Assembly: GCF_003052265.1 (NCBI RefSeq)
Contig: NZ_QANS01000002.1
Location: 1-64,000, forward strand
Direction: 5' to 3'
From: Stenotrophobium rhamnosiphilum
GTDB lineage: Bacteria > Pseudomonadota > Gammaproteobacteria > Nevskiales > Nevskiaceae
DNA length: 64,000 nt
Shown: one piece after another, positions 26,216 through 34,712 of the stretch
Position numbering within the stretch: position 1 is the stretch's first letter
How the letters are laid out: each line of letters begins with the position of its first letter
Position numbers and translations under genes: made by a program
Notes under the pieces: model-generated
The model's input: only the letters and a program-made list of their open reading frames with translations
Database searches by the model: none
What the model was told of the DNA's origin: nothing

Positions 26216-27199
26216 ATGACCAATAACATTAAGAAACCGAATGTCGGCACAAAGACTAACTTTGGTTGGCGACTAGACCTGATGTTTGGTCTTGTGGATT
26301 TCTTCACACGTATCGGCGTCATTCCGCCTATCGCGCAAGTGACACGCTGGCCGATGAAGAAGCGCCAAGCCATGACGCTCGGAGGACCATTGATTCACCC
26401 TCCACTGCCTTCTCGCGTGAAGATCACCGAAGAGACGATTTCGCCTCTAAACGCAGACCCATTCTCCGTTCGGATATTTACGCCAGATGTGGTGGACGCT
26501 TCGCGCCCAACAGTGCTGTTTGTGCACGGTGGCGGTTGGATCGCTGGCGGAATGACTTCCTCCGATTATCTTTGCAGCAATGTAGCTGACGGCGTGGACG
26601 CGCGAGTCATCTCGGTTGAGTATCGACTGGCGCCAGAGTTTCCATTTCCTGCGGGTCTTGAAGACAGCTATGCAGCCTTATGCTGGATTGCACAGAACAA
26701 CTCATCAGCAAGCGGAATCGCAGTGATGGGCGATAGCGCTGGCGGAAACCTCGCCGCTGCCTTATGCCTTCTGAGCAAGCAACGCGGCGGGCCGCGCATC
26801 GTTCATCAGACGCTGATCTATCCAGTTCTTGATGCAACGTTGCAGTCAGACTCCATGAATAGCTATACGGGCGGCGGTCTCAAGCGCCATGAACTCGTCG
26901 GCATGGTCGCGCACTATCTACAAGGAAATGAGTCGCCCGAAAATCCATTGGTCTCACCCTTGTTAGCGCCGGATGTATCGGGTTTACCGCCTGCTTTCAT
27001 CTTGACTGCAGATTCAGATCCGCTGCGCGACGAAGGCAAGCTCTACGCTGAGAAATTGTCAGCAGCTGGAATTTCTGTGCGCTATCTCAATGTGCTCAAC
27101 GCGCCGCATGGATTTATATCCCTGCCAAAGCTATGCAAGCCCACCGCTGGCGCAGTGACAGAGATCATTTCTGAACTGCGCGCGATAAAATCTTCCTAG
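26216..27199 (+). CDS. HSL-family alpha/beta-hydrolase (esterase)
   Basis: HSL-group esterase of 327 residues. Motifs are HGGGW, GDSAGGN at the nucleophile, DSDPLRDEG for the acid and His in APHGF. It is close to the tandem esterases at 4745 and 5689, sharing the N-terminal cap segment (GIVPNV/GVIPPIAQV types) and QTLIYPVLDA. ATG at 26216 is used, although the ribosome site is weak. The alpha/beta-hydrolase at 27210 starts 10 bases after the stop, so the pair forms an operon. Confidence 0.92.
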   Translation: MTNNIKKPNVGTKTNFGWRLDLMFGLVDFFTRIGVIPPIAQVTRWPMKKRQAMTLGGPLIHPPLPSRVKITEETISPLNADPFSVRIFTPDVVDASRPTVLFVHGGGWIAGGMTSSDYLCSNVADGVDARVISVEYRLAPEFPFPAGLEDSYAALCWIAQNNSSASGIAVMGDSAGGNLAAALCLLSKQRGGPRIVHQTLIYPVLDATLQSDSMNSYTGGGLKRHELVGMVAHYLQGNESPENPLVSPLLAPDVSGLPPAFILTADSDPLRDEGKLYAEKLSAAGISVRYLNVLNAPHGFISLPKLCKPTAGAVTEIISELRAIKSS

Positions 27200-27209
27200 A
27201 GAATTTCTG

Positions 27210-28046
27210 ATGAATAAACCGATCTCGTCTTATCCCGACGCACTGCCATTCCCTGAAGTCTATGAAGGCGGCGCGGGAACTCCTTTGGTTTTGATCCACG
27301 GCTTTGGTGGCAATTGGCGTATGTGGAAGCCTGTGCTGTCGATCCTAGAGAAGCATCACCGCGTCATCGTCCCGACCTTGCCCGGTCATTCCGGCGGCCT
27401 TCCGCTCACTCAAAAAGTCTCGCCAGGGGCGGTCGCTGATGCGCTCGCAGCACAACTGCGCGCACGCGGATTGGATCAAGCACATGTGGTGGGTCAGTCG
27501 CTGGGCGGTTACATGGCGATTGAAATGGCGCGACGCGGTGTAGCGCGATCAGTGCTTGCCATTTCTTCTGGTGGTGCGTGGAAGGATGATGCGCGTATGG
27601 CTAAAACCATCAAGCAGATTCGCGCAATATTCAAAGTGATGCCTTATCTAAAGGGACCTTTGTCCTTACTGCTAGGCATTAAGGCGCTTCGCAAACTTTT
27701 CCTCAGTGGCGATATGGAGCATGGCAACCGTATGTCTGCCAAAGAAGCTCGCGGCATGGTGCATCACGGATTGAACTGCCCAATCGCACTCGAATTTCTG
27801 AGCGGCGTTCTGCCGCAGGTAGAGTCATTGCCTGCCGACAACAAAACGCCGATCAGCGTCGTCTGGTGCGAGAAGGACAGCGTGCTGCCCTTCGATGAAT
27901 TTGGTCAGCCTTTCCTAGACAGATTCGGTCTAAAAACTCACGGCGTACTCGTTGGCTGCGGTCATCTGCCGATGTACGATGATCCAGAAGCTGTCGCTGC
28001 TACCATCCTCGAAAATATCCGAGATGTTGAAGGCAGGAAGACCTAG
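27210..28046 (+). CDS. Alpha/beta-hydrolase
   Basis: Alpha/beta-hydrolase of 278 residues, paralogous to those at 25219 and 39730. It shows LIHGFGGNWRMWKP, nucleophile elbow GQSLGGYM, acid in WCEKDSVLPFD and His in GCGHLPMYDDP. It lies between an HSL esterase and an MFS transporter on one strand, with gaps of 10 and 14 bases, so the three genes likely make one transcript. The transporter's presence suggests that a substrate or product crosses the inner membrane. Confidence 0.88.
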   Translation: MNKPISSYPDALPFPEVYEGGAGTPLVLIHGFGGNWRMWKPVLSILEKHHRVIVPTLPGHSGGLPLTQKVSPGAVADALAAQLRARGLDQAHVVGQSLGGYMAIEMARRGVARSVLAISSGGAWKDDARMAKTIKQIRAIFKVMPYLKGPLSLLLGIKALRKLFLSGDMEHGNRMSAKEARGMVHHGLNCPIALEFLSGVLPQVESLPADNKTPISVVWCEKDSVLPFDEFGQPFLDRFGLKTHGVLVGCGHLPMYDDPEAVAATILENIRDVEGRKT

Positions 28047-28060
28047 TAGCATTGGTCTCA

Positions 28061-29218
28061 ATGACACAACTCTCTCCAGCGCGTTTGCGCGCTTCGGTTT
28101 TTTATTTCTTCTTTGCCAACGGACTTTGTTCAGCGTCGTGGGCGAGCCGAATTCCTGACATCAAGTTCGCGCTCAGTCTCAGCGACGCGATGTTGGGAAC
28201 GTTGTTGTTAGCCGCGCCGATCGGCCAGCTCCTCTTTGTGCCCGTTGCAGGACAGTTCGTTTCTCATATTGGTTGCCGTCTGACGCTACGCATTACTTTT
28301 CCGCTTATCACGCTTGTGATCTTTCTGATTGGTTGTGCGTCGAGCATTTGGCCATTGGCCGCCTTACTGTTCCTGCTCGGCGTCATCAGCAATCTGATGT
28401 TCATTGCGATGAATACGCAGGCGGTTGGCGTGGAGATGATGTATGGCCGCGCGATCATGTCTTCATTCCATGGTGGTTGGAGCATCGGCGGCTTCACCGG
28501 CGCTGCACTCGGCATGCTGCTGCGCGCGCACGATATTGGCCCAGCGCCGCACTTCCTGATTGTTGCCGTGTTGGTCGCAATCGGCGTGTTTCTGAATGCA
28601 CATGCCCTGATCGCACACGAAGCGCCACGTGCCGAAGACCGGCCGCCATTATTCGGCAAGCTCAATCCAGCCTTGCTGAGTCTGGGTGTTATCGGATTCT
28701 GCGGACTCGCCGCTGAAGGCACGATGTTTGACTGGAGTGGCGTTTACTTCAAACAGATCGTGCAGCCATCAGAAAATCTTGTTTTGCTCGGATACGCTGC
28801 TTTTATGACGTGCATGGCGATTGGTCGTTTTGCTGGCGATCGCCTGACTCAGCGTTACGGTTATCTCAAAACGCTTCAGGCCAGTGGTCTGCTGATCTTC
28901 ACCGGTCTCGCTCTCTCAGCGCTGATGCCCAACATCTACTGTGCAACGCTCGGCTTCATGATCACCGGCTTTGGCGTCAGCACCGTTGTTCCTACGCTCT
29001 TCAGTATCGCCGGCCGTTCCGGTATCGCGAATCCCAGCATGGCCATCGCCACGGTTTCCGGATTGGCATTCTTTGGCTTTCTCGCCGCGCCCCCGCTTAT
29101 CGGCTACATCGCCGAAGCGACCAGTATGCGCATCTCGTTCTTCGTGATTGCCCTGCTTGGACTCAGTATTAGCCTACTCAGCAGCCGTGCCTCGCTGGTG
29201 CGTGAGACTGATAAATAA
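28061..29218 (+). CDS. MFS transporter
   Basis: Major facilitator protein of 385 residues with about 12 transmembrane helices. The start FFFANGLCSASWASRIPDIK and the segment GDRLTQRYGYLKTLQASG resemble the YbjJ-like branch, whose substrates are poorly known. ATG at 28061 is chosen; an in-frame TTG at 28052 would add three residues. It is the last gene of the esterase-hydrolase-transporter group. Confidence 0.83.
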   Translation: MTQLSPARLRASVFYFFFANGLCSASWASRIPDIKFALSLSDAMLGTLLLAAPIGQLLFVPVAGQFVSHIGCRLTLRITFPLITLVIFLIGCASSIWPLAALLFLLGVISNLMFIAMNTQAVGVEMMYGRAIMSSFHGGWSIGGFTGAALGMLLRAHDIGPAPHFLIVAVLVAIGVFLNAHALIAHEAPRAEDRPPLFGKLNPALLSLGVIGFCGLAAEGTMFDWSGVYFKQIVQPSENLVLLGYAAFMTCMAIGRFAGDRLTQRYGYLKTLQASGLLIFTGLALSALMPNIYCATLGFMITGFGVSTVVPTLFSIAGRSGIANPSMAIATVSGLAFFGFLAAPPLIGYIAEATSMRISFFVIALLGLSISLLSSRASLVRETDK

Positions 29219-29326
29219 GGCCAATCTCTAATTCCCTACCCAAAACTGCTTTGTCTTAGTCCTGTCATCAATGCGCCATAAAATTCTCATCTCGCTTAAA
29301 GCGTAAAAACAAAGCAAGGGAATGTC

Positions 29327-31081
29327 ATGGGTGCACCGCGTCGCAGCAAACCTCGTCGCAAGGGGATTACACGTCGTCAATTTTTGATTCGGGCTGGTGC
29401 GGGGGCTGCTGCAATTACCGCTCTGCCAATGCTGCCGGGCTGCGGGCGCAGCGAATCGGTGGTTGGCTCTGATCTGACTGAGAACCCGTTCAAGCATAGC
29501 GTTGCCAGTGGCGACCCGATGGTTGATCGCGTGATCTTGTGGACACGCATTACGGCTCCAGTGAACGCGCCTGTGCCGGTGAACTATATCGTTACGTCTG
29601 ATCCTGAGCTGAAGCACGTCGTCTCAAGTGGTCTTACGCAGGCTACGGCTGAGCACGATTACACCGTTAAGGTGGATGCCACCGGGTTGCAGCCGTTTAC
29701 GACTTATTACTATCAGTTCTCTGTCGGCCCATTCACCTCGCCGATTGGTCGTACACGCACCCTGCCTACGGGCTCGCCGGAGCGACTGCGCTTTGGCGTC
29801 GTGGTATGCGCCAGTTACGCGCATGGACTGTTCAATGCTTATCGCCGAGTGGCTGAACGAGCCGATCTCGATTTCGTTCTGCATTTGGGCGATTACATTT
29901 ACGAATACAGCAGCGGCGAAGATGGCCATGAGGTCTATGGTGACTTCCGAGCTTATGAGCCAGCACATGAAATTCTGACGCTACAGGATTACCGCACCCG
30001 TCACGCGCAGTACAAGCGTGATGTCGATTTGCAGGAACTGCATCGCCAACATCCGATGATCAACATCTGGGATGACCATGAGTTTGCTGACAACGCCTAT
30101 AAAGATGGCGCGGTGAATCATGGCGAGAAAGGATTTGATGAAGGCGCATGGAGTGTTCGCGTCGCCAATGCGTTGAAGGCGTATTACGAATGGATGCCAA
30201 CGCGCGAGCCGCATGACAAGGCCAATCCACAACGCGACAACCGCAGCCTAAAGTTCGGTGATCTGGCCGAATTGATCTTGCTGGAAGAACGCGTTGGTGC
30301 GCGTGACAAGCAATTGGCTGGCAATGTGCCACCGGAACTCGTCACGGAACTGTTGCCGCCATTGGCGACTTTGCTCCCGATAACACCGTTCACTCAGAGC
30401 GGTGCTTACACCGATCCTAAGCGCACCATGCTTGGCGACGATGGCGAGGCTTGGCTGATTGATCGTCTGCGCACCTCTGGATCGCAATGGAAGTTGCTAG
30501 GCCAAGGCGTGATGTTTGCACAGCTCAAGGTCGTAGGATTGCCCAATGCCCTCGGCGCATCAATCTATCTGAATAGCGACCAGTGGGATGGCTACGCGCC
30601 GGCACGTGATCGCATATTTAATGCGCTTAAGGGCGATGCCACCAACAGCAAGATCGACAACGTCGTCGTGCTCACTGGTGACATTCATTGCTCATGGGGC
30701 TGCGATCTCACGCCTGATCCGAATAATCCGCTTGATGCGGCTGGCGGTTACAACTCAATCAATGGCAATGGCTCATTGGCGGTTGAATACGTTTGCACCT
30801 CCGTGACTTCGCCGGGCTTGGATGCACTAGCCCCGATTCAAGATGTGCTGCGCGTAAGCAATCCACACATCAAATATGTCGACCTAGCGAAAAAAGGCTA
30901 CATGGTGATGGATGTAACGCCAGAGCGAGTGCTGGGTGAATGGTGGTATATCGACACCATCAGCGCGCCAAGCAACACACAAAGTTTTGGCACAGCGTTT
31001 CAGGTCGCGCCTGGTAGCAATCACTTAGTCGCCGCAAGTCAAAGCACGCCGAAAGACAATGCACCGCCGTTGGCGGGTTAA
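29327..31081 (+). CDS. phoD: PhoD-family alkaline phosphatase/phosphodiesterase, Tat-exported
   Basis: Secreted metallophosphatase of 584 residues. The N-terminus carries a twin-arginine signal (TRRQFLIRAGAGAAA) followed by a possible lipobox LPGCG. Family landmarks are SVASGDPMVDRVILWTR, metal-binding HLGDYIYEY and NIWDDHEFADN, and VLTGDIHCSW. PhoD enzymes release phosphate from phosphodiesters and monoesters using Ca and Fe. A good AGGGA site precedes the ATG. No Pho-box was recognised by eye in the 108-base upstream gap. It may free phosphate from phospholipid or nucleotide debris. Confidence 0.92.
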   Translation: MGAPRRSKPRRKGITRRQFLIRAGAGAAAITALPMLPGCGRSESVVGSDLTENPFKHSVASGDPMVDRVILWTRITAPVNAPVPVNYIVTSDPELKHVVSSGLTQATAEHDYTVKVDATGLQPFTTYYYQFSVGPFTSPIGRTRTLPTGSPERLRFGVVVCASYAHGLFNAYRRVAERADLDFVLHLGDYIYEYSSGEDGHEVYGDFRAYEPAHEILTLQDYRTRHAQYKRDVDLQELHRQHPMINIWDDHEFADNAYKDGAVNHGEKGFDEGAWSVRVANALKAYYEWMPTREPHDKANPQRDNRSLKFGDLAELILLEERVGARDKQLAGNVPPELVTELLPPLATLLPITPFTQSGAYTDPKRTMLGDDGEAWLIDRLRTSGSQWKLLGQGVMFAQLKVVGLPNALGASIYLNSDQWDGYAPARDRIFNALKGDATNSKIDNVVVLTGDIHCSWGCDLTPDPNNPLDAAGGYNSINGNGSLAVEYVCTSVTSPGLDALAPIQDVLRVSNPHIKYVDLAKKGYMVMDVTPERVLGEWWYIDTISAPSNTQSFGTAFQVAPGSNHLVAASQSTPKDNAPPLAG

Positions 31082-31103
31082 TCAGTAATCTGGGGAGTCA
31101 CGA

Positions 31104-31544
31104 ATGAACAACCCAACTCAAGCACATCAAATTGTTGATCTTGATTTTTTGATCAACAAACTACGCTACGCAGGACGCTCTGAAATTTCTCCAGAGCGGT
31201 TCGGACATGCTTTTGACTATGATCTTTTCGCGCTAGAGCGATTAGCGCATGTTGATCAACTCCACATTAAAGATTGGCGGATGTCTCCCCCGCTTCAAAA
31301 CTTTATGGAAAACGCGTTAAAAGTGATGGGCTCAGCCGCGCTTTTACTAACCGACATGGACGAGGCTAAAACCTGGTTCAAGCACTATCGCTTTGCGGAG
31401 TTCGGCGACAAAACTCCTGAACAGCTGGTGTCCGATGGGCAGCATGCTGTTCTATTCAAGAAATTATCTGTGAGTGCGCCAAGCAATCGTCAGAGATTTA
31501 TTGAACAGACCAATCCTCAGGCAACGGCCACAGCTCATCCGTAA
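31104..31544 (+). CDS. DUF2384 (MbcA/ParS/Xre-antitoxin C-terminal) domain protein, no toxin partner
   Basis: A 146-residue protein whose second half fits the DUF2384 fold found in Xre/MbcA/ParS antitoxins: a hydrophobic helix ALLLTDMDEAKTWF, then FGDKTPEQLVSDGQHAVLFKKL. The N-terminal half (RSEISPERFGHAFDYDLFALERLAHV) could hold a helix-turn-helix-like segment. These proteins usually pair with a RES or related toxin. Neither neighbour is one: PhoD is upstream and a DUF155 gene converges downstream. It may be an orphan antitoxin or a regulator. The start is preceded by GGGGAG. Confidence 0.75.
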   Translation: MNNPTQAHQIVDLDFLINKLRYAGRSEISPERFGHAFDYDLFALERLAHVDQLHIKDWRMSPPLQNFMENALKVMGSAALLLTDMDEAKTWFKHYRFAEFGDKTPEQLVSDGQHAVLFKKLSVSAPSNRQRFIEQTNPQATATAHP

Positions 31545-31552
31545 ACCTTAGA

Positions 31553-31584
31553 GTTCTGGCTTAGTAACGAATTAAAGCCAGAAC
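31553..31584. terminator. Hairpin between converging genes
   Basis: GTTCTGGCTT (31553-31562) and AAGCCAGAAC (31575-31584) form a perfect 10-bp stem. It overlaps the stop codon and last codons of the DUF155 gene. T-runs are absent, so termination in both directions is likely but not certain. Confidence 0.5.
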
Positions 31585-32688
31585 AATCTCAACGGCGATC
31601 AGAACAACGATCGTGATCTCCAGCAGTTGAGCGCGAGTGGCTGACGATTCGTCATAGAGCGCGGTATAGGTATCGCGAACGATAGAGAGCTTTCGATCAA
31701 CCGCGCTGCTCACATTTGGCACACGAAACAGCTCAATAGCCGCGCTGTAGATTCGCGCCAGATACACATCTTCAGTCACCTGCAGCGCGTTATCGACCTT
31801 CTCGGTAAGCTCTGTCACCTCGGCAACCAAGGTGTATAGCCGTCTGGCCAAACTCGCAAAACGCCCAGGCGCAGCGAGATAAGCGGCACGGCGAGTTTCC
31901 TCGACGAGGTCGTACATTCTCGGCAGTTCATCGTCCAACAATTCGTCGTAATAGCGCATTTCCAGCAGCTGCGCGTTGGCTACTTCGAGAATATCTGCAA
32001 CGTCTGAATCTCCGCGCGGTTCATAGATCAGCGCTCGATCCCAGGTTAATACGACAAGATCATCTTCATAATATGAGAACTTGTGGCGCATCAAATCACG
32101 TCGTGCGCCTTCAGACAGTGGGCGTTTGTCGCCTGAGAGCAGTGGAACCAGATCAATTCGATTCAGCAGTTCTGTCGCCGTAATCGGCTCATTCCACTGA
32201 TGCACAACCGCCAGAACATAATCTTCTTGCAGCTTGGACTGACTGGGCTTGAGCAACGCTGGCATTAGCATTTTGACCAGTGGATCAAGAATGTTGGCCC
32301 ATAAGTCTGTGCTCGACGAATAACCAATGGCCTGATCGATGCCTTCCAGCTTTCTGGAATATTCAGTCCACTCACAGTCTGTGACTGCGGTGCGAACTGA
32401 AATGCAAATCACCCCAAAGTCGTACAGGCGAGCGGTGACCGTCGCCATTTCGAAACCTTGCTGCGAAGGCACCTGAACAGCATCCAGCGTTAGAACGACC
32501 GGCGGCACACCAAATGAAATGGCTTTAACTGGCGCCGCGCTCAATCGACGACGACTGCTAGAGGTTGGCGAGCGCAACGACCACAGCGCTTCCGCTTTTT
32601 CCAGATCAATGGCGTAGGCCACATCGAATAAACGCTGCGCAATAATCGATCCGGAGCAAACAACGAGTTCAGTTTTTTGTTCGGTCAT
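31561..32688 (-). CDS. RMD1/DUF155 (YagE-like) family protein
   Basis: A 375-residue protein of the RMD1/YagE family, conserved from bacteria to fungal mitochondria, with no firm biochemical role. Seen are the strand-rich N-terminal half (VTARLYDFGVICISVR), the helical signature LEVANAQLLEMRYYDELLDDELPRM, and a single C-terminal membrane helix (LLEITIVVLIAVEIVLALI). It is probably an inner-membrane protein facing the cytoplasm. ATG at 32688 with AAGG six bases upstream is preferred to a TTG at 32712. Confidence 0.8.
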   Translation of the reverse strand: MTEQKTELVVCSGSIIAQRLFDVAYAIDLEKAEALWSLRSPTSSSRRRLSAAPVKAISFGVPPVVLTLDAVQVPSQQGFEMATVTARLYDFGVICISVRTAVTDCEWTEYSRKLEGIDQAIGYSSSTDLWANILDPLVKMLMPALLKPSQSKLQEDYVLAVVHQWNEPITATELLNRIDLVPLLSGDKRPLSEGARRDLMRHKFSYYEDDLVVLTWDRALIYEPRGDSDVADILEVANAQLLEMRYYDELLDDELPRMYDLVEETRRAAYLAAPGRFASLARRLYTLVAEVTELTEKVDNALQVTEDVYLARIYSAAIELFRVPNVSSAVDRKLSIVRDTYTALYDESSATRAQLLEITIVVLIAVEIVLALIRY

Positions 32689-33035
32689 GCGGGGCCTTAA
32701 GTGTTGTAACAAAGTTAAGGCGCGAACAAATACTCACGGCAAGCTTGTACATTTCTAAGCGAAATGTCGCCTGTAACATGAGCAATACTGCCAGTCGAAT
32801 GTGACAGTGGCAATGTCATCGGTGAAAGTTTGTTCAAACTCGTGAACCGTACTGATTCAATTTAAGTTCTTGGCACTTATGCACAAGTTTAGAACAACGA
32901 TACGCAGTGTCTCTGTGAATTTCTTGTGTCGAAAATGCGACGGTCTGACTGAGGGAATGAATAAAAAAGAGCCAGAGCAATTATTCCGCTCCAGCTCTTA
33001 TTCACGACTTAATGAAGCCGATAGTCTGTGCCAGC
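32689..33035. other. Intergenic region upstream of the DUF155 gene
   Basis: No convincing gene is seen in these 347 bases. They hold the terminator of the AhpD-like gene at 32963 and the promoter of the DUF155 gene. A TGTGACA at 32800 resembles half of an ECF41 promoter but lacks the partner CGTC. Confidence 0.5.
32963..32999 (-). terminator. Rho-independent terminator after the AhpD-like gene
   Basis: On the minus strand AAGAGCTGGAGC and GCTCTGGCTCTT form a 12-base stem with a small internal mismatch, followed by TTTTTTAT. It is 37 bases past the stop at 33036. Confidence 0.8.
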
Positions 33036-33539
33036 TTAGTTAAGACCAGCTTTGTCCAAACCAAAAGCCTTGTCGTAAATGCCCGGCGTGGTGCGAAACG
33101 CGACATTGAGGCGATTCCAGGCATTGATCGTAGCAACGCGGAAAGTCAGCGTTGAGAGTTCCTTGTCGTTGAACTGCGCGCTGACCTCAGCATAGAGCTC
33201 ATCAGTGACACCGTTTGGGGCGATGCGAGTCAGTGCATCGGTCCATGCGAACGCTGCGCGCTCCTTCGCGGTAAACAATGGTGACTCACGCCAGATGGCG
33301 ACGTGGTGCAAGCGCAGCTCGCGCTCGCCATGCAGCTTGGCTTCTTTAACATGCATGTCGACGCAGAAAGCGCAGCCGTTCAACTGTGAAGCGAGGATAT
33401 CCACCAATAGAGACAGCCCACGGTCAATGTGGCCGCTGTTGGCGATGCCCATGCCGATGTCGACAAGCTTCTTCATCAGTTCGGGCGACTGTTGCTGATA
33501 GTTCAAACGAGATGGGGCGTTGCTGTTAGTCATGTTCAA
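33036..33539 (-). CDS. AhpD-like carboxymuconolactone decarboxylase family protein (ECF41 target)
   Basis: A 167-residue member of the CMD/AhpD superfamily. The redox motif CAFCVDMHVKEA has the CxxC-x3-H form of AhpD-like peroxidase reductants. The fold is all-helical and the protein is probably cytoplasmic. Genes of this type are the standard neighbours of ECF41 sigma factors. The one here has an exact ECF41-type promoter in front (33606-33632) and the sigma gene directly upstream, so it is very likely that sigma factor's regulon member. An oxidative-stress role is family-based inference. Confidence 0.9.
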   Translation of the reverse strand: MNMTNSNAPSRLNYQQQSPELMKKLVDIGMGIANSGHIDRGLSLLVDILASQLNGCAFCVDMHVKEAKLHGERELRLHHVAIWRESPLFTAKERAAFAWTDALTRIAPNGVTDELYAEVSAQFNDKELSTLTFRVATINAWNRLNVAFRTTPGIYDKAFGLDKAGLN

Positions 33540-33605
33540 TTTCCATTAGCGAATCGTAAGGGGGCGATACTCATGTGACGCATTGCATTGGATCGTCATG
33601 GTTAA

Positions 33606-33632
33606 GACGATCCAGCCCCGCGCTTTGTGACA
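33606..33632 (-). promoter_or_regulatory. ECF41 sigma promoter of the AhpD-like gene
   Basis: On the minus strand TGTCACA (33632-33626) and CGTC (33609-33606) are separated by exactly 16 bases, the published ECF41 consensus. The -10 lies 67 bases before the ATG at 33539. Confidence 0.85.
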
Positions 33633-33652
33633 TCGATCGTGGAAAGATTTTG

Positions 33653-34585
33653 TTAGCGACCGAGTGAGGCCAATACGCCTTGCAGTTTGTCGGGATTGCG
33701 CTGGATGTAGAGCCCCGCGATTCGGCCAGATTCAGTCGCCGAGAACGCCATGGCGATGGTCTGCACCAACTTGCCAGTTGCGTCATCGACAATCAGACAG
33801 CCTGGCATGCCATTCACGCGTGCAGGCTCCATGCGCCAAGCGCTGCTGGCGGGCAGCTTGCAGAAACCAATGAACGTTTTGGCGACGACCAAGCCGCCGT
33901 GCAGCGGACGAGATATTGCAGTCGCCTTGCCGCCGCCGTCCGCCAGCATCACCGCGTCTTCGGTCAGCACTTTGGCTAGTGCATCTACGTCAAAATTTTT
34001 GACCGCTTCGCTAAAAGCGCTAAATAGACGCTCACGCTCTTCTTCTTGCACTTCTTGGCGCGCGTAGTCCGCTTTTACGTGGTTACGTGCGCGACTCGCG
34101 AGCTGACGACAGGCATCTGGACTCTTATCCAGTCGGCGTGCGACTTCGCCAAAGTCCAAATCAAATACTTCATGCAATAAAAAAGCCGCACGTTCCAAAG
34201 GCGAAAGACGCTCCAGCGCGAGCATGAATGCCACTGATACATCCTGTGCAAACTCTGCCTGCGATTCCGGATCAGGCGCCCAGTCCGCATCATCATTCAA
34301 CAGCGGCTCTGGCAACCACACACCGAAGTACTGCTCACGCTTCACCGCAGCCGAGCCTAATAAGTCCAGACAGAGATTGGTCACCATGCGCGAGAGATAC
34401 GCGCCGGCATGCTCCACCGTGCTTTCATCCACCTTGGCCCAACGCAGCCAAGCCTCCTGCACGATGTCTTCCGCCTCAGCCCGCGAGCCGAGCATGCGGT
34501 AAGCCAGCGCACGCAAGCTGCTCGCATGATCGCGGTCATAGCGCTGGGCGCGTTCAGAAAGGGTCATCACGTTTGCTGGAGTCAT
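33653..34585 (-). CDS. ECF41-group RNA polymerase sigma factor with SnoaL-like C-terminal domain
   Basis: Extracytoplasmic-function sigma factor of 310 residues: sigma region 2 (YRMLGSRAEAEDIVQEAWLR), region 4 (ERLSPLERAAFLLHEVFD with a helix-turn-helix) and a fused NTF2/SnoaL-like domain of about 120 residues. The ECF41 hallmarks DGGGK and NPDKL are present in that domain, which in studied members replaces an anti-sigma factor and tunes activity. ATG at 34585 is chosen. An in-frame ATG at 34684 would place the autoregulatory promoter (34619-34645) inside the coding region. The exact promoter in front implies positive autoregulation. Confidence 0.95.
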   Translation of the reverse strand: MTPANVMTLSERAQRYDRDHASSLRALAYRMLGSRAEAEDIVQEAWLRWAKVDESTVEHAGAYLSRMVTNLCLDLLGSAAVKREQYFGVWLPEPLLNDDADWAPDPESQAEFAQDVSVAFMLALERLSPLERAAFLLHEVFDLDFGEVARRLDKSPDACRQLASRARNHVKADYARQEVQEEERERLFSAFSEAVKNFDVDALAKVLTEDAVMLADGGGKATAISRPLHGGLVVAKTFIGFCKLPASSAWRMEPARVNGMPGCLIVDDATGKLVQTIAMAFSATESGRIAGLYIQRNPDKLQGVLASLGR

Positions 34586-34618
34586 TCGGGGGCCTAAGTG
34601 GATCACATACCCGACATA

Positions 34619-34645
34619 GACGAAATAGCTCGCCCAAATGTGACA
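34619..34645 (-). promoter_or_regulatory. ECF41 sigma autoregulatory promoter
   Basis: On the minus strand TGTCACA (34645-34639) and CGTC (34622-34619) are separated by exactly 16 bases, identical to the arrangement before the AhpD-like gene. The -10 lies 34 bases before the sigma gene ATG. Confidence 0.85.
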
Positions 34646-34712
34646 TGCCAACGAAATAAGGGGCGAGGCAATGATCGAAATCATCGCCCCGCCCCTTCAT
34701 TTCACACCATGC

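Noticed and set aside
32780-32806. Third ECF41 promoter before the DUF155 gene
   Set aside because: TGTCACA is present on the minus strand but the sequence 16 bases later is GCTC, not CGTC.
34586-34684. Longer N-terminus of the ECF41 sigma factor
   Set aside because: The exact promoter at 34619-34645 lies inside it, and known ECF41 proteins start close to region 2.
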